DNA from: Epiperipatus broadwayi
Taxonomy: Eukaryota > Onychophora > Udeonychophora > Euonychophora > Peripatidae
Direction: 5' to 3'
Length of the DNA: 64,000 bases
NCBI GenBank assembly: GCA_028023455.1
Contig: JAQFVV010006306.1
Coordinates: 3,747,001-3,811,000, forward strand
The notes beneath the pieces were generated by a model. The model did not search any database. It worked only from the letters and a program-made list of their open reading frames with translations, and was not told the DNA's origin. Each line of letters starts with the position of its first letter. Within the stretch, counting starts at the first letter, position 1. Positions 13,801 through 28,800 of this stretch are shown here, piece by piece. Position numbers and translations under genes: made by a program.

Positions 13801-16800
13801 TATGTAAACAAATAACATTATTATTTATAAATTTATTACTTGCCCATAATGAATTCATGACAACTCTGTCCTATATCTTTGCCTTCCCAACCATCAATAC
13901 TTTTTTGTAATTCATTCATTTTGGCTAATGCTGCTTGTCTACTAATTCGCCCGTGAAAACGCATAGATGTTTCTCTTTAAAAAAATAATAATAAAAATAA
14001 TTATTTTTTTTTTTTTAAAAAAAAAAAAAGCTGATAAGTTAATAAAAAAATTTAATTATTAAATTATTATAAAATATATTTAATGTTTGATTTTACACAT
14101 ACATGTATATACACATACCTATATATAGATATGTAAGTATGTACTGTATACATCAGTATGATGAACTCTATAAGAACATTTAAATTCATTAATCAAATCC
14201 ATTCATAAATTTGAGCATTAAAATTCATCAGCATTGTTTTATTAAAAATATATAATAAAATTATGTTTCGACTGTAAACAAATGCAATTTATATATAATG
14301 AATTCTACACATACAATAAACATATAAGCCAATAGTGTTCCTCTCAACAAACACTGGGTGTTCAATTTTTGGAACATAGGCAGTGCTTAACAACCGATCT
14401 ATTATACATTCAATTATTCAAATTTCCTAACATCCCTAATTCAACCTTAAACACTGTCACTATCTGCTAATACAGACACTTTGTGTCAAAAATTGACTTA
14501 GCAGATTACTAAACATATTATTTCAGCCATATTTATTATTATTATTATTCATCTTTTATATCATCATCATCAACCATTATCAATCCACTGCAGGATGAAG
14601 GTCTCTCCAAGTTTAATCCATCTTCTCTGATCTTTAGCTTCTCTTCTCCACAACACCCCTGTACATTTTCTTATTTCATCCATCCATCTCACATGTGGTC
14701 TCTTTCTGGGTCTTTTACAATCTCTTGGAATCCAGTTTAAAATTTCAATTGTCCATCTATTATCATCTCTTCTAGCAATATGTCCAGCCCAACTCCATTT
14801 CAATCTTTTAATTTTGTCAATAAGGTCAGTAACACCTCATTGTTGTCTTACCCATACATTGTGTTTTCGATCTCTTCTTGTTACTCCCAACATACATCTC
14901 TCCATACTCCTTTGAGTGGTCTGAAGTCTCTGTATTGCTCTTCTATTAAGTGTCCAAGTCTCAGATCCATAAGTAAGAACTGGTAAAACACATTTGTTAA
15001 AAACCATCCTTTTCAAACACATAGGCATATTTCCTTTTAGTATCAAGTTATTTCTACCAAAAGCACTCCAACCAAGTTTAATTCTATGATTAATTTCCTC
15101 CATTATGTTTCCATCTGTATTAATAATCTGACCAAGGTATTTGTAACTGTTAATTTCTTCTAATTCTTCATAATCAATCTTTATTTTCATATTTTGAGCA
15201 AATCGATTAAACATTACTTTAGTCTTTTTAACATTTATCTTTAGTCCTACTTTTCTACTTTCATCTGCTAACTCCTGCAACATTTCCTGCAGCTCTGAAG
15301 CATTATTTGCAAAAACAATTACATCATCTGCGAAATCTAAATGACTTAAATACTTTCCATTTACTTTCACTCCTTTAGTTTCCCATTTTAATCCACAAAA
15401 TACTTCTTGCAGCACTACTGTAAAGAGTTTTGGAGATATGGAGTCACCTTGTCTTATACCTTTCTCAATGCTGATTTTTCCAGTATCATTATGTAATCTA
15501 ATTGTTGCTGTTGCATTTTTATAAATATTCTTTAAAATATGACAATATCCTGGATCTATACCTTGATGATCCAATGCTTTAATCACTGAAGAAATGTGTA
15601 TAGAATCGAATGCCTTTTCATAATCTACAAATCCAAAACATAATGACAACTCATATTCGTTTGTCCTTTCTATGACTTCTCTCAATACCTGGATATGATC
15701 TATTGTACTAAAACCACTTTTAAATCCAGCTTGTCCTCTTGGTTGTGGAAATCCAAAGTTCTCTGTAGACGAGTTGTAATTATCTTGGTAAAAATTTTAT
15801 ATAAAACTGATAAAAGGCTGATAGGTCTGTAATTTCTAATATCTTCTTTATCACCTTTTTTAAATATTAATATTATTACTGCATTCTTCCAATCTTCCGG
15901 TACATCTTTATCATTTAGACATTTGGTATATAACTTTGCTAAAATTGTTTCTATTTCTTCACCTGCTTCTTTTAATATACAAATTATAATTCCATCATTT
16001 CCTGGAGCCTTTCCTTTCTTCATACACTTACTTGCATGTCTCACTTCTTCATTTAAAATTCTGGGCAATTCGGAAGATGTAATAGATATAGGAGGTACTT
16101 GTTCTTTATTACTATATAATTCTTAATAAAAATCTTTTACCAATTTCATGATGTCATCTCTCTTTTTAGTAATAATTCCATCTTTTTTTCTTATTGCAGA
16201 TATAAATTTCCTACCAATACCAAAATGTTGTTTAACATTTTTGAGACTTTTATTTTCTTCTACAGCTTTCCTTGCTATTTCATAGTTATACTTTCTTATA
16301 TCATTTTCAACTCTTTTCCGTACCATTTTACAAAATTTGAGATATTCAATTCTTTTTAATACATCATTTTTGTATATCTTCATATTCCTTCTTTTCTTCA
16401 TAAATTCTCTAGTCTCAGTAGAAATTTTATTAGTCAATTGCTGCTTTTTTCTACCAGCTATGTTTGTTGCAGTTTTTAAAAGTGTATCAGTTATTTTCAT
16501 ATTAATTTCATTCAAATCTGAATCATGCTCAAAATCTCCTAACACTTGAAACCTATTTGTAAGTTCTAATTTAAATTCATTAGAATGTTTATGAAGATTA
16601 GGAATATGAACTGTAAATATTGGTTTTTCTTAATAATTTTTGTCTCTCTAGTTTTACATTATCACGTAACTTACACCTTACTAATCGATGATCACTTCCT
16701 GTGTTAAATTTATTAAGAACATTACAATCTTGAAATATGTATTTTCTGTTAGTCAAAATATAATCCAATTCTCCTGTACCTTCATTTGGATGCTTCCATG

Positions 16801-19800
16801 TCCATTTCCTTTTAACATTTTTCTCAAAAAATGAATTCATAATATAAAGTTTTTCTTTTTCTGCAAACTCCACAAGTCTATGTCCTCTCTCATTTCTATT
16901 ACCATAACCAAAATTACCTACAGCAATTTCATCTTTTATTTGTCTACCAATTCTAGCATTAAAGTCTCCCATAACAATTTTAAAATGTTGTTTACTCTGA
17001 TCAAAAGCCTTTTGTACATCCATATAAAAATCTTCTACTACTTCATCACTATGAGAACTTGTTGGGGCATAAACCTGAATTATCTGCATTTGGTATCTGC
17101 TATTAAGTTGTATAACTAATCTTGCCACTCTGTCCGATACACCATCAATCTCCACAATATTGTTCTTCCACTTTTTATTTATAATGAATCCTACTCCACT
17201 TGTATTTCCAATATGTGTTATTTTATAATAGAGTATATGTCCACTTTTTAAATCAATTGTTTCTTCTCCTTTTCTTCTAACTTCACAAAGTCCAATAATG
17301 TCCCATTTAATATAAGACAGTTCTTCTTCTAATTCTTGCAATCTTCCTTCACTTGAAAGTGATCTGCAGTTGTAAGTACATAAATAAAAAGTCGTCATCA
17401 AATAGCAGCCTGGGTCCGCAATCAGGGGATTCTTAGCACCCTTAGCCTTCAGCCACCAACCGCTACCTTGGTTGGTGACTTTACAGCCTCCTGGGAATAA
17501 GGGCCATGCTTTATTTTTGTCTGTCATAATTGTATATATGTATTGGAAAAATATTTATCATTTACACAAACATTCATTCTGCCTTATCAGGCAACTGAGA
17601 AGAAAGACCATGGTGTTTCTTGATCTTAAACTCAGAGGTAAAAAGCCAATAAACTCACCACGGTTCTATATCCATACATATATCTATACGTTAATGATGA
17701 TTTAGCTCTAAATATAAAAAATTCTAGAATAAATTACCAAGGGCGGCAGATAATGGTAAACTATTGCCAATGATATTACGAATTATTGCTTTATCATAAT
17801 ACTCAGTCGTCTAGTTATTTTAACCTGCCATCAGCCAGAAAGAAATTAACATACATAGAAAGATAAATCAGCTTATAAATAGCCAATGCATAGTAATGGT
17901 CTCTCTGGCAGCTTCATGGATGAACTCTGAAGACAACAATTATCAGCAGATTTGCCCATTATCAGGTCATAAATGTTTGAATTATTTGTTACCCTCATTT
18001 TTATCTTATGACTAAGAATAGTTAGATACCTATTTACCAACCATTTATATGATAATTATCCAGGTTGGTTATAATCAGAACCTGCAAACTTTCAAATCAG
18101 ATTGTAATACATGGCCAGTAAATGAAGTGCTGTCGGACCATAAGATCTTTACACAGTGAAAGAAAAAACCATTTTAAATATGCATAAAATTTATGATTGA
18201 TAAAACAAAACTGAAAGCTACAATGGCTTTTCCAATATTTAGCTATGTAAATATTGGGACAGGAAATAACTAATTTTTCTTGATATGGATCCTTCAAAAT
18301 TTGAGTGTAGGCCAATGCTTATATTAAAAAATCATTATCATTTAAGACTGATATAGCTGCTTATAGTGAAATTAGTTTTATAGAGAAGGAAGTTTAAATG
18401 AACACACAGGCAAAACTGTCCAGATAGTAGCGCCACTCAGTGCAAGCCAGAGTAATCAATGGATGCAGGAAGGTTGGTTCATAAAATCCCCATCTAGTGC
18501 CTAATCGTCCAATATCCCCAGACTAGTCTCCAGCTTGTGGCTTTCACCAGTGAGGAGCCTTGGATCTGAGAGCACATGCACCTAGATCTTAGGATCTAAT
18601 GAAAGTTTAAATAAATAGATAGAAGGCTGTTTTTTTCAGAAAAAGGAATCCATGGAGTGAAAGCAGCAGACTGCATAGTTTTAAATTCGTTGCAACATTT
18701 AATTTGATATCTTTGATCAAAAACAAAACTAATAATATTACAAATATGTATTGGCTGATGGTATGTTTCCATTAAGTTTAGGAAGTTCAAAAAAATGAAA
18801 GCTTACTTATTTAAAGATTATTGTATCAACAATAATAATAAAAGACCAAATATTTTTTCTTTAGACTTTAATGAAAATATTGGTAAGAAGATTAAGCTTG
18901 GTTCCAAAATTAGTAAAAATATTAGTGTCGGTTCTGTGAAGACAAATGATATGGTGATACAGAATTTTTAGTGTGAATACATAATAATAATTCTATTTAA
19001 AAATGTTATTTTTTTCAAATCATGCTAAAATTATGAGTTGAAATATTAAAAACTTCAATAAGTATTTATAGATATAAATTGTTAAACAGATCATACATTA
19101 AAATGTGGCAAAGTTAAAATTATACTACTATTAAAAAATAGGTCCTATTCCAAATTGCATCTTCCATATGCACGCTCATACATACAAATAAACTATGCAT
19201 TTCATGAAATCCTTAATATTAAAAAATATCAGTGTTGATGAATATAGGTGATAATTAAAATACTGAAATGTGAAAGCACTTAAATAACTTCATTAATCTA
19301 TACTTTTTTCTCAATAATTATTACCCTATTTCATATTTTTAAAAGTTCTACATAATTTTTATTACTTTTATGATTAACTAATTACCATATATGCAATTTA
19401 TCCACTACTTTGAACACTTTTTAACAAAAACCTTTTATATTTCGATTGTCCTTCTTCAGAGCCAATTTTACTTTAATTTTTTAAAAGTAAAACTGGCTCT
19501 GAAGAAGACTGCAAGACAGTCAAAACATGAGATTGTGTATGCATATGGGTACAATAAAAGGTTTTTGCTAAAAAGTGTTCAAGTAGTGGATAAATTGCAT
19601 TTATATAAAATATAACAGCAAAATAAAGGAAGTGGTAAATTTGGTAATAATTAACACACATATATTTATATAACTTCTATTAAAATTTTAGATTCACTTA
19701 ATTATATAAATTTATATAATATGTATAACAAAATTTTTAAACAAACAATATTTATCCCCAAATTGTATAGTATCCATACAAAACTATATATATATATATC

Positions 19801-22800
19801 TTTTTCTCTGTATATAAATGTATTGCAAACAATATAATTTTAAAAATATTTATGAAAGACAATATATATATGTGTAAAATATAAATTTAAGTACCCAGGT
19901 TTCCGTTTTGGTAGATTGCCAGAACATATTTTTTCTAATTCGACTATTAATGGCCTTAATAAACCTTCTGCTTGCTCTAAATTTTCTTTATCTTCTTGAT
20001 TAAGACTCAATTTATAAAGTAACTAAAAAAAAAAAAGAATAAAAAAATTTTGTTATAAGTAATTGAAAATTAATTTTGCAAAAATATATGATGTTAAAAA
20101 AAAATTACCTTAAGATATTCAAAATACTGAAAACAGTGATAAATTGGTCCTAATATTAATTTGGGTAAAACATATTTAACTGCTGTTTTAAAACTTTGTC
20201 GTCCTGCAGACTAAAAAAAAAAAAGATAAAACACACGCATATTAATTATGAATTTCATTTTCATAATATAAATTTATATTAGTTAAAATAAGAAAATAAT
20301 TTTTTTTAATACAAATTACAATAAAAATAAGTTTTTATATGATTTACGACAATTTTTTCCCTTTCTAAACAATATAGTGAAGGCATAATAATTTTTTTGC
20401 AAGTAGTTAATAGATTAATCTCAGTTATTAAAAGCACCTATGTTTTTATCGTCAAAAAATTTGTGAAAAAATAATGGATGAATAAATAGAAATAATAAAG
20501 CATAATCCTATCAAACAATAATGGCTTACTATTAACAGCTTTTTGCTATGCAATTTGTGTTTTAATCCAAGAATTATGCCAAGCTCCATCTTCTTTTTGG
20601 AAAGTCAGTATTATTAAATATCTCTAAACATTTCCCAAACTTTATCACCTTATTATGTATTGTGTACTGCATACACATATTTGTGTGTTAACTAATATTT
20701 GACATATATACATAGTAAATTAATGCATAGATTTAAAGAAAAACAAATACTTTTTATAATGTTTACATTTATGACATAATAAACGTAAGAATAAAAATAA
20801 TAATTCATTTTATTTTATTAACACCATCCATAGAGACAATTTATTATTATTATTAAACAAATTCTTTCAATGAGATCTCTTGTTAATTTTTTAAACCTTA
20901 TAACATATTTGTGTTCCTTCAATCAGCATTATAATTTTAACTAGCAATAAATTAATTTTATATTTTCTATGACAATTTAATTAAAATAAAATTAATAATT
21001 CTTTCATTTGTTAGCAATAAAAGTAAATTGATTTATTTAACAGGACAAAAAAAAAAAAAAAGACTAATTTTAGCTCATAATACACGCTGTTCAAATAATA
21101 GAGATTCAACCATGACAAAGGCTATTCATCACTTTGGTAATCATTTGTTTTAACTACTTTTGAATTGTTTGCAAAGATCATAAAACCATTATTATTTTCT
21201 TTTAACAAATTATGCTGAAATAAAAATATTTTTTAATAACAATTTTTGGCCAAAAAAAAGAGATAAATATCTAGAGTGCATTTAAATTAAAAAAACAACA
21301 ACAACAAAACAAATCAATATAGCTTAAGTGGTAATGATGTGAAGAACTACTTTTATGTCAATGCCTTTATGAATAAACTTTTAGAGAGATCATTTCTTAA
21401 TAATCACTAAATCTGTTCTTGAATGAAAATATTTTATCATTATAATCACATATGTCTATAAATATATATATATACACATACATATATAGTATTCTGAAAC
21501 CTATATTATTACTTAAATTGTACTACAATTATGTATTTTTCAATTAGAAACACTATTTTAATACTAAATTATTAGTTAGCATTTTTCATATAATCAAAAT
21601 ATACTTTCTGTTAAAAGATTAAGTTAAAAATATAAAAAATGTTTGAAGGGCAAATTATATCATAAATTAGGTTGCGATATATAAGATTTCATTATGAAAA
21701 ACCAAAACAATTTTTTCCTAACTAATTTTCAGTATAATAAAATCTATGTATGCATAAATAAACAAACACAATATAAATCCTTTATAATGTAATAGAATAA
21801 AATGGAAAGAAGCCAAATAACGGGTAAATGTTTGATGGTATCCGATGATACTCAGTACCATGTCTACAATCATTTGTAAGTGAACATAAAAGGCATAATA
21901 TTTAAAAGTATATATATATTGTACCTATATTGATATAGGCACATATAATTTTATCTAAAATTATTATTAAAGTAATCGTTCATAAAAGAAAAACATAAAA
22001 TTAAACGTTGAAGAGTTTATTGCAGTTTGTTTTAGAAAAAAGATAAGAATTAAATAGTTTTCTAGCGTTAGTTTTTGAAATAAAAAAAGCTACAATTAAT
22101 TAATCCTAAGGGGGGAGGGGGAGTCTTGGTTTGAGACATGAAACTAAAGGTTTACAAAAGGAAATAAATAGTTTTTATTAGTATTCGTAAAAAATATAGT
22201 TTTAGGGGTTAAAATATACAGATCTCTTTTCATTCAAGTTTAATTAAAGAAAAAATAATGTTAAAACTAATATATGACCGTATATATGTGCGATTGTCAA
22301 CAATAGAATAAATGTTATTATAAAGTTAAAGAAGATTATCATTAAAAAACACGGCAATGGCTATTAGATATTAATTAATATAAAACAATACGTTTTTGCA
22401 TGGCTATTACTAATTAAGCAATCTTTCAAAACACGTTTATCAAATGATTATCAATTGACAACAGATCTTTGCCTGAGATAGGAGAAAGACAACAAGGCGC
22501 AGGTATAAATAGACCTTTTTTTTTATCGGACAATTCATTCCACAAATTAATTGAGTTGAGACAATCAGTTCACAAAGTTATTGAGAGAGTGCAGTTCGGA
22601 AATTAATTGAGTCAGTTAAGAAACAAAATGCAGTGCTGAGAATATTTTGGAACGCATGTTCACCTCCAGCCCAGATGTCCGAGAAAACAGCAGATCTGCC
22701 CGTGAAATAATGTCAGCTTAACATCTTAGAAAATCTCCGTCAGTATCTATTTGTCTCCGATAGTAATAATCGTGAAAATCAGGAAACTCAGCAAGGAAAC

Positions 22801-25800
22801 GTCCCAGCCGGCTGGAAGCATTCATACTGGAACCATTCATACTGGAAGAAAACAAAGTGTTAAATCTACGTTCAAAATCCTAGGTAAAACATTTGCTTAT
22901 TTTCGTTTATACTGTAATAGCCATTGCATTTCATTAATTCGTGCGAATCCTCCAAGAGTCTAATTATATGAACTCGATATCATACATAAATGAACTATTG
23001 ATATGTGTGTGATTAAATTTCAAATGCTATGTAGTCCTTTATTATCATTATTATGTGTGTGCATGAGTTAATATGTGCGTGATCATTATATCAATATTTA
23101 TTAGTTAAATTAGAGTGTTCTGTTATTAAATCTATAGGAATATTTAAACTATTTAGAAATGTTAATTTAAAATATGCGTGTGTTTTATTAGAATTATAAA
23201 ATGTTTAAATTTAGTAAATAAATGTTAGTTAATAAATTATCTTTAAAATTAAACTTTATTTGTCGGTCAATTCTTTTATCAATTCTTTTACCAAATTCTT
23301 TTTATCAATTCTTTTTAACAAATTCTTTATTAATTCTTTTAATCACTAATTAAGTATAATCTATTAGTGATTACAAACAGCTGAGCTAGTCGTGGATTTA
23401 GGCGTTGAGTTAGTGGCCATTGCTTAAAGTGCGTTATTTATTCATCCTTGAATAGATAGCTGGCGCCCGTGTTTATACACAAACAAAAAAAAAGTGCTTT
23501 GAACTTGGTGTTGAACTCAACAGTCGAGAAGAAGTTATGTCCTGGAAATGTAACGTTAGTTATATACTTTATAGCTATCGTTTGGGCATACATACTCTCC
23601 GAGTATGTTCTTCTCTGCCTAAGAGACCGGTGTTTCGAATACACACATTCGAACACGGTTCAATATATATAGCTATTATGTATTAAAAGGTGCATGTGAT
23701 TTGCTATATACAAAATGCTACATCTAGTCTAGTGGTGGTCATATGTAGTAGTAGTTATTAGCAATATTACATACAAAGTAGTTATTATATACAACTCTTA
23801 GCATTATCCATATAATTCTAAAGAGAATTATATAAAATCCACATTCACACCAAATTCTATTAATGATCAGTACTAGCTTAAGGGTTAGCAAAAAAAAAAA
23901 TCTCTACTGGATATGTGTATTAGAGTAAAATGGACAAAATCCTGAATATTTTATTAATTATTAATAATAAAAATAATGGCAGATCTAAAATAAATATTCT
24001 TAAATAAATAATATTTACTAAGGCAATAAACCTCAACAATGTGCGCTTGAAAATGCGATGGTAGTGACCTCTACAGGTCTTAACCAAAGCTTACGCTATG
24101 GAAGAAAAGAGGGGAACCCTTCTTTACTTCAACCTACTTTCTATATAAATAGGTGAAGCTGAAAGGTTTATTGCCTTAGTAAATATTATTTGCGTATTTA
24201 ATGTGCATTAAATAAATTTATAATTCTTAAATAAAATAAATATTATTATATCTAATTCTGACTTAATTATAAATATCACAAAAGTATTAATTGATTAAAT
24301 AACTGGATAACCAAATAATAAAAATAAGAATATTGTCCTAGTTATATGTTCATTTGCTTTATCTAGATATAAATGCTAAGTTGACTTAAATATGAATACC
24401 TATTCATAAATACATGCATGTAGATGTGTTTAATAATACAAAATATTTTAATGATTTATTTTAATTTGCTTTTGTATTAAAAAAAATAAATTTTAATTAA
24501 AAAAAAATTTTTTTTATTCTTAAATAAAAAGAATGTAAATCTACGTAGTTTTTATGAATATACGATTTTTTTAAAAAAAAAAAACTATTGGGTCGCAATT
24601 GCAATCTTTATTTTTATATTACTTTTAAAAATATTTAGCTTTAATTATCTTGTTTAACTATCTGAACAATTATAAATAGTGAAGTAAATATTAACTCAAA
24701 GGCTTACAAAGATGAGAAAAGTATTATCTATCAGGATTAAAGTTTGTGGCTGCACAATGATGGTGCTCTCTATATAGCCTATTGTGTGTTGCAGTCATTG
24801 CATGCTATATCTAAAACTCAAATATCGTAGAATCTAAATATGAGTTGAAGGCTGTCAGCATTTGTCTTATCTATCTGTTTCCAAGGACATTTTTTATAGT
24901 CATCTATAAATAAGACTGATTGATCCATTAATAAACAGAAACACAGATAAAAGAATTCTACTCTAATAGAGAAATTCAGGATATATATACTTTCTACCCA
25001 TGATTTCTAACCTACATACTTGTAGAAGCACAGTCAAAAAAATATTGGTGAATCAGTAGTAAACATATATATATATACTGTGTATATTTTCGCAATATTG
25101 ATTTTAATATTAAGAAAATCTCAAAAAGAAAAATCTATTTGCTCATTTTCCTAAAACAAAAGTACTTTCACTTACATTAACTTGATTTAAAAAAAAAAAA
25201 GGTAAAATGACTTTGAATAAGTTCTCTCTTCCAACTAATGTAGAACAGAGTGCAGAAATTCGAATCAAAGAAAACAAAGCAGCAATGCCACGAAAAAAAG
25301 GGGTGCTCCAATTAAATTACGCCTCCTCCCTCCCCACCCCTGCCAAAAAAATTTAAAAAATAGTAGAAAAAAAAAAAAACTTATTTATTTTTTATTCATC
25401 TTGCAAAATATTATTTTTGTTTATAAAAAGATTATAGATTATATTAGTTATGAGAATTATTTTGTAGTAAATATAATATGGAAATTTAAATCTTTAAAAA
25501 TAACAATCAATGTTCTTATATTTCCTATAAGCAAGCATGTATTTGCAAAATAAATATATTCCTAGTCTATAATTTAAAGCCAAATTAAAATTAATCATTG
25601 ATATATTTTATATTAATAGATACATGTATGTGTGTGCATATATATGTAAGTCAGCCTTTAGATCAACATAGCATTTAAATATGTATAAACCAGAAGGACA
25701 TACAACTTAAACAATACATCTATATATCTATGTGATATTTATAAATAAATCAAAATCAGACATAATAATCTATTTATCAGTATTAAAATATTTATTTTAG

Positions 25801-28800
25801 ATCTAACATTTCATATTATTATTATTAATGGCTTAAAAAAATTATTAATTATTATTTTGTCAATTTTATTCTTGTATGCATATTTGATATTATTTGCTAT
25901 GCAGAAAGAAAGTATCGGTGGAAAGCAGAATCTAATATGTAATTTTACATAGTATGGATAGCACCTACAAATCAGAATTATGAAATTAATGATTCTATAA
26001 GCATTGCTAGGAGACATCTTTAAAATCACTTTATATTGATATGACTACTATTTTATTTATGACCAGTATAATCATAGTCTGAATTGGGAAAATCATCTTC
26101 AAGATCACAGCACTTCATATAAATCTTGTATTACTGAAGATCATCAGATACCATTTATTACTTGCATTCGTTTATTAAATGTTTATCAATATTTTCCTAC
26201 ATTTCATTCTGTTACAAATGATCCCAATGTTAGCATCAAATACTACCAAATATTTGTCATTATTATCTTTTTCTTTTTACACTCTAATACAAAGGGCATT
26301 CAATGTTTGTGTATGTGTAATCAATATATCTATTAAAATAAAAGGCTACTTTTTAGCATATATTTAAAATATATATATATTACTTGTAATGTATAACCAA
26401 CATCAGACCGTTGCAGAAGTGTATATAATCTTTCTTTGCTGTGGGGCCTCATCATATCGTGTGCATATTTCTCATATACATCAAATTCTGCAGCCTTAAA
26501 ATAATAAATTTTAAAAAAAATTATAAATTTCCATCAATATATTTTGTCATGTAAAAACTGTTGCATTAAATATATATATTTTTCATTCCACTATTCAAAA
26601 AAATGAATATGTAATATAAAATACATAAAAACAAAATATTACTAATAAGATAAACAGAAATTATGGTACAAAATTAACAAAAAGCAAGATAAATTCCTAT
26701 ATTCCATGCATTCTAGGAACTGCAAATGTTATTATTATGTGATTATCCATGTAGTAAGAAACATGGATGAGCTGCTTACCAACACAGATGTCATGGTGAG
26801 TTTATTGGAAATTACATCTGAGAGATGCAAAAAGCAAAATGAAAATGTTCAGTAGATTGCAATTTATGGATAATAAGAGAATAGCCAAAATAGTATTTAA
26901 TTGGGTTAAAAATAAAGGGCAGGCAACAAGATGGGTGAGAAAGGTAATGCAGCATGCAGAAGATTTGGATAAAGAATTTGTCAGTATACTTATACAAAAA
27001 GTGGGACGATTGTGTTAGGAGAATTGTTGAGTGTTATAGTGGTAAGGAAAGGGATAGAAGAATAGATGCCTAAATAAAGAATAGGGAGTTAGAGAACTAG
27101 TATGGAGAGTAAAAAAAGTTTAAATATATATAGAAGTAAACGGAATACCGAGTGCGAGTTAATTTATGATAATAGCAAAGAAAGTAGTTTACTGTTTAAG
27201 GCTCAAACAGGATCTTTAGCAACAAGGGAATATACACATAAATGGAAAAATGTGGGCGATTTAGTCTGCAAATTGTGTAAAAAGGTATAGAAAAAATTAG
27301 GCATCTTGTTAATTGAACGTAAATGTCTGAAAACAGAAAGGGTACAAATAATAAAGTCGTAGAAGAATAAAAATAAACAAAGTGATTAAACAGAAAGTGT
27401 GTTATTGGTTTTTATGCTGGGTTTGGGAAAAGATAAGGGGGGATTTAGATATAAAGGCCATGAATTTGACAAAGATTATGTTGTGGAAATGGGTGGAGCA
27501 GGATAGAGAAGAATATGGGAAAACTTAGGGCAGAGAATGGAAAGGGAAGGTAGAATGGCTAATAGGTTTCTCTGGGCATAATTGCTGAGAGATTCCTGAC
27601 TCCATATAAGGAGAAGTCACCGTGTATCACACCACATACATCTGAGGTTAAGATCAAGAAATACCACGAATTTCCATTTAACGTGCATGATACTTCTTAA
27701 CTAAAACACCAACAGTTTGGGATAAGTGGATCCATGTCTATAATTTTTTTTTTTTTTTAAAAAAAAAGTTTCAGCCATGACAGACAAAAATAAAGCTTTC
27801 ACTTTCCTGAAAATTGTAAAGTCAGCAAAGCAGTCATGGTTGGTTGAAGGTACAAAGTGGTGATAAGAATTTTCTAGTTACAGATCTAGATTGCTAGTCT
27901 AGGATAAATTTTTATTTAGTTACAACTGTCAATCACCTTTAGCCATGTGAATTTTGAAGAACTGTCTAACATTAAATAAGACATTGTCGTAATTTGCGAA
28001 ATTAAAAAAAAAAAAAGATACAGAACATAATAATGGGATTTATTATAAATAAAAAAAATGAAAATAAACACTGTGAAGATTAATAATGTATAAGATAATG
28101 GCAAAATTAGCTTTGCAACTTAATAGAAGATACCTGTTACAAACAATTCAGGTTTATACAAATTCTCACTCTGAAAAAGAAGTAAAGGAATTTTATTTAA
28201 ATATGCAAAATATTTTTGATCGTAACAAAATTTTTAAAATTGTTATAGAAAGTTTTAATACTAGAATTGGAAAACAATTAAATATGAAAGTATTGGGAAT
28301 ATGGAGATAGAAATGAGAAAAACCCTTTTGGAATGTAATATATAGTAGATTTTTTTTTTTTTAAAGTTCAAAACGAAAATGGGCAGATTATAATAAAATA
28401 TAAATTTCAAGACAATAGTAAATTTAATTGATTCAACATAGAACGTGATCACTTATTAAAAGATGTAAAATATACATTACAGCAGAGCTAAAAAGCCAAA
28501 AATTATTAAGAAAATCAGTATTAACAGTTGATATTTCAAATATTCTACAAGAATTTGCAAATAATTGTAAAATATTAACAAACTTCTAATATTTTAGAAA
28601 CTGAATGAAGATGGTTAATACTCTATTGAAACCTGCTATATAGATAACTGGTACAAAAAGTACCAATTCAACAATAAATTTTTGAAATAAGATATTCCTA
28701 AGTAAAAAAAAATATGGAAACATTTTAAAATGATCCATTTTGAAGAATCAATTACTTAGACAACACCGTGATAATAACGTTTATACATTAAGATGATTTC

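Larger units (their letters stand above)
14528..17700 (-). mobile_element. RTE-clade LINE, copy 1 (near full length, frame-broken)
   Basis: The minus strand carries an apurinic endonuclease, a linker, a reverse transcriptase and the GHIARRDD-type C-terminus in order, all in the same orientation. The 3' end finishes in short repeats (atgatgatga..., then att units, 14531-14590), as RTE elements do. A possible 5' UTR runs past 17700 to about 17960, where a ggcggcagataatggtaaac phrase resembles an RTE leader. It sits in the Sos intron between exons H and I, same strand as the gene. At least four breaks make it inactive. Confidence 0.88.

Noticed and set aside
13838-13841. A GT donor four bases downstream of the proposed GC donor of exon I.
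   Set aside because: Joining there to exon J reads into TAA within a few codons and loses the conserved Asp-Gly; the GC donor keeps the frame.
22751-22963. A plus-strand frame of 70 codons.
   Set aside because: It lies in the putative LTR, contains short repeats (HTGTIHTG) and no domain.
26790-26815. A 15-bp identity (tggtgagtttattgg) with the RTE leader.
   Set aside because: The similarity does not extend convincingly, and RTE copy 2 begins about 800 bp later.
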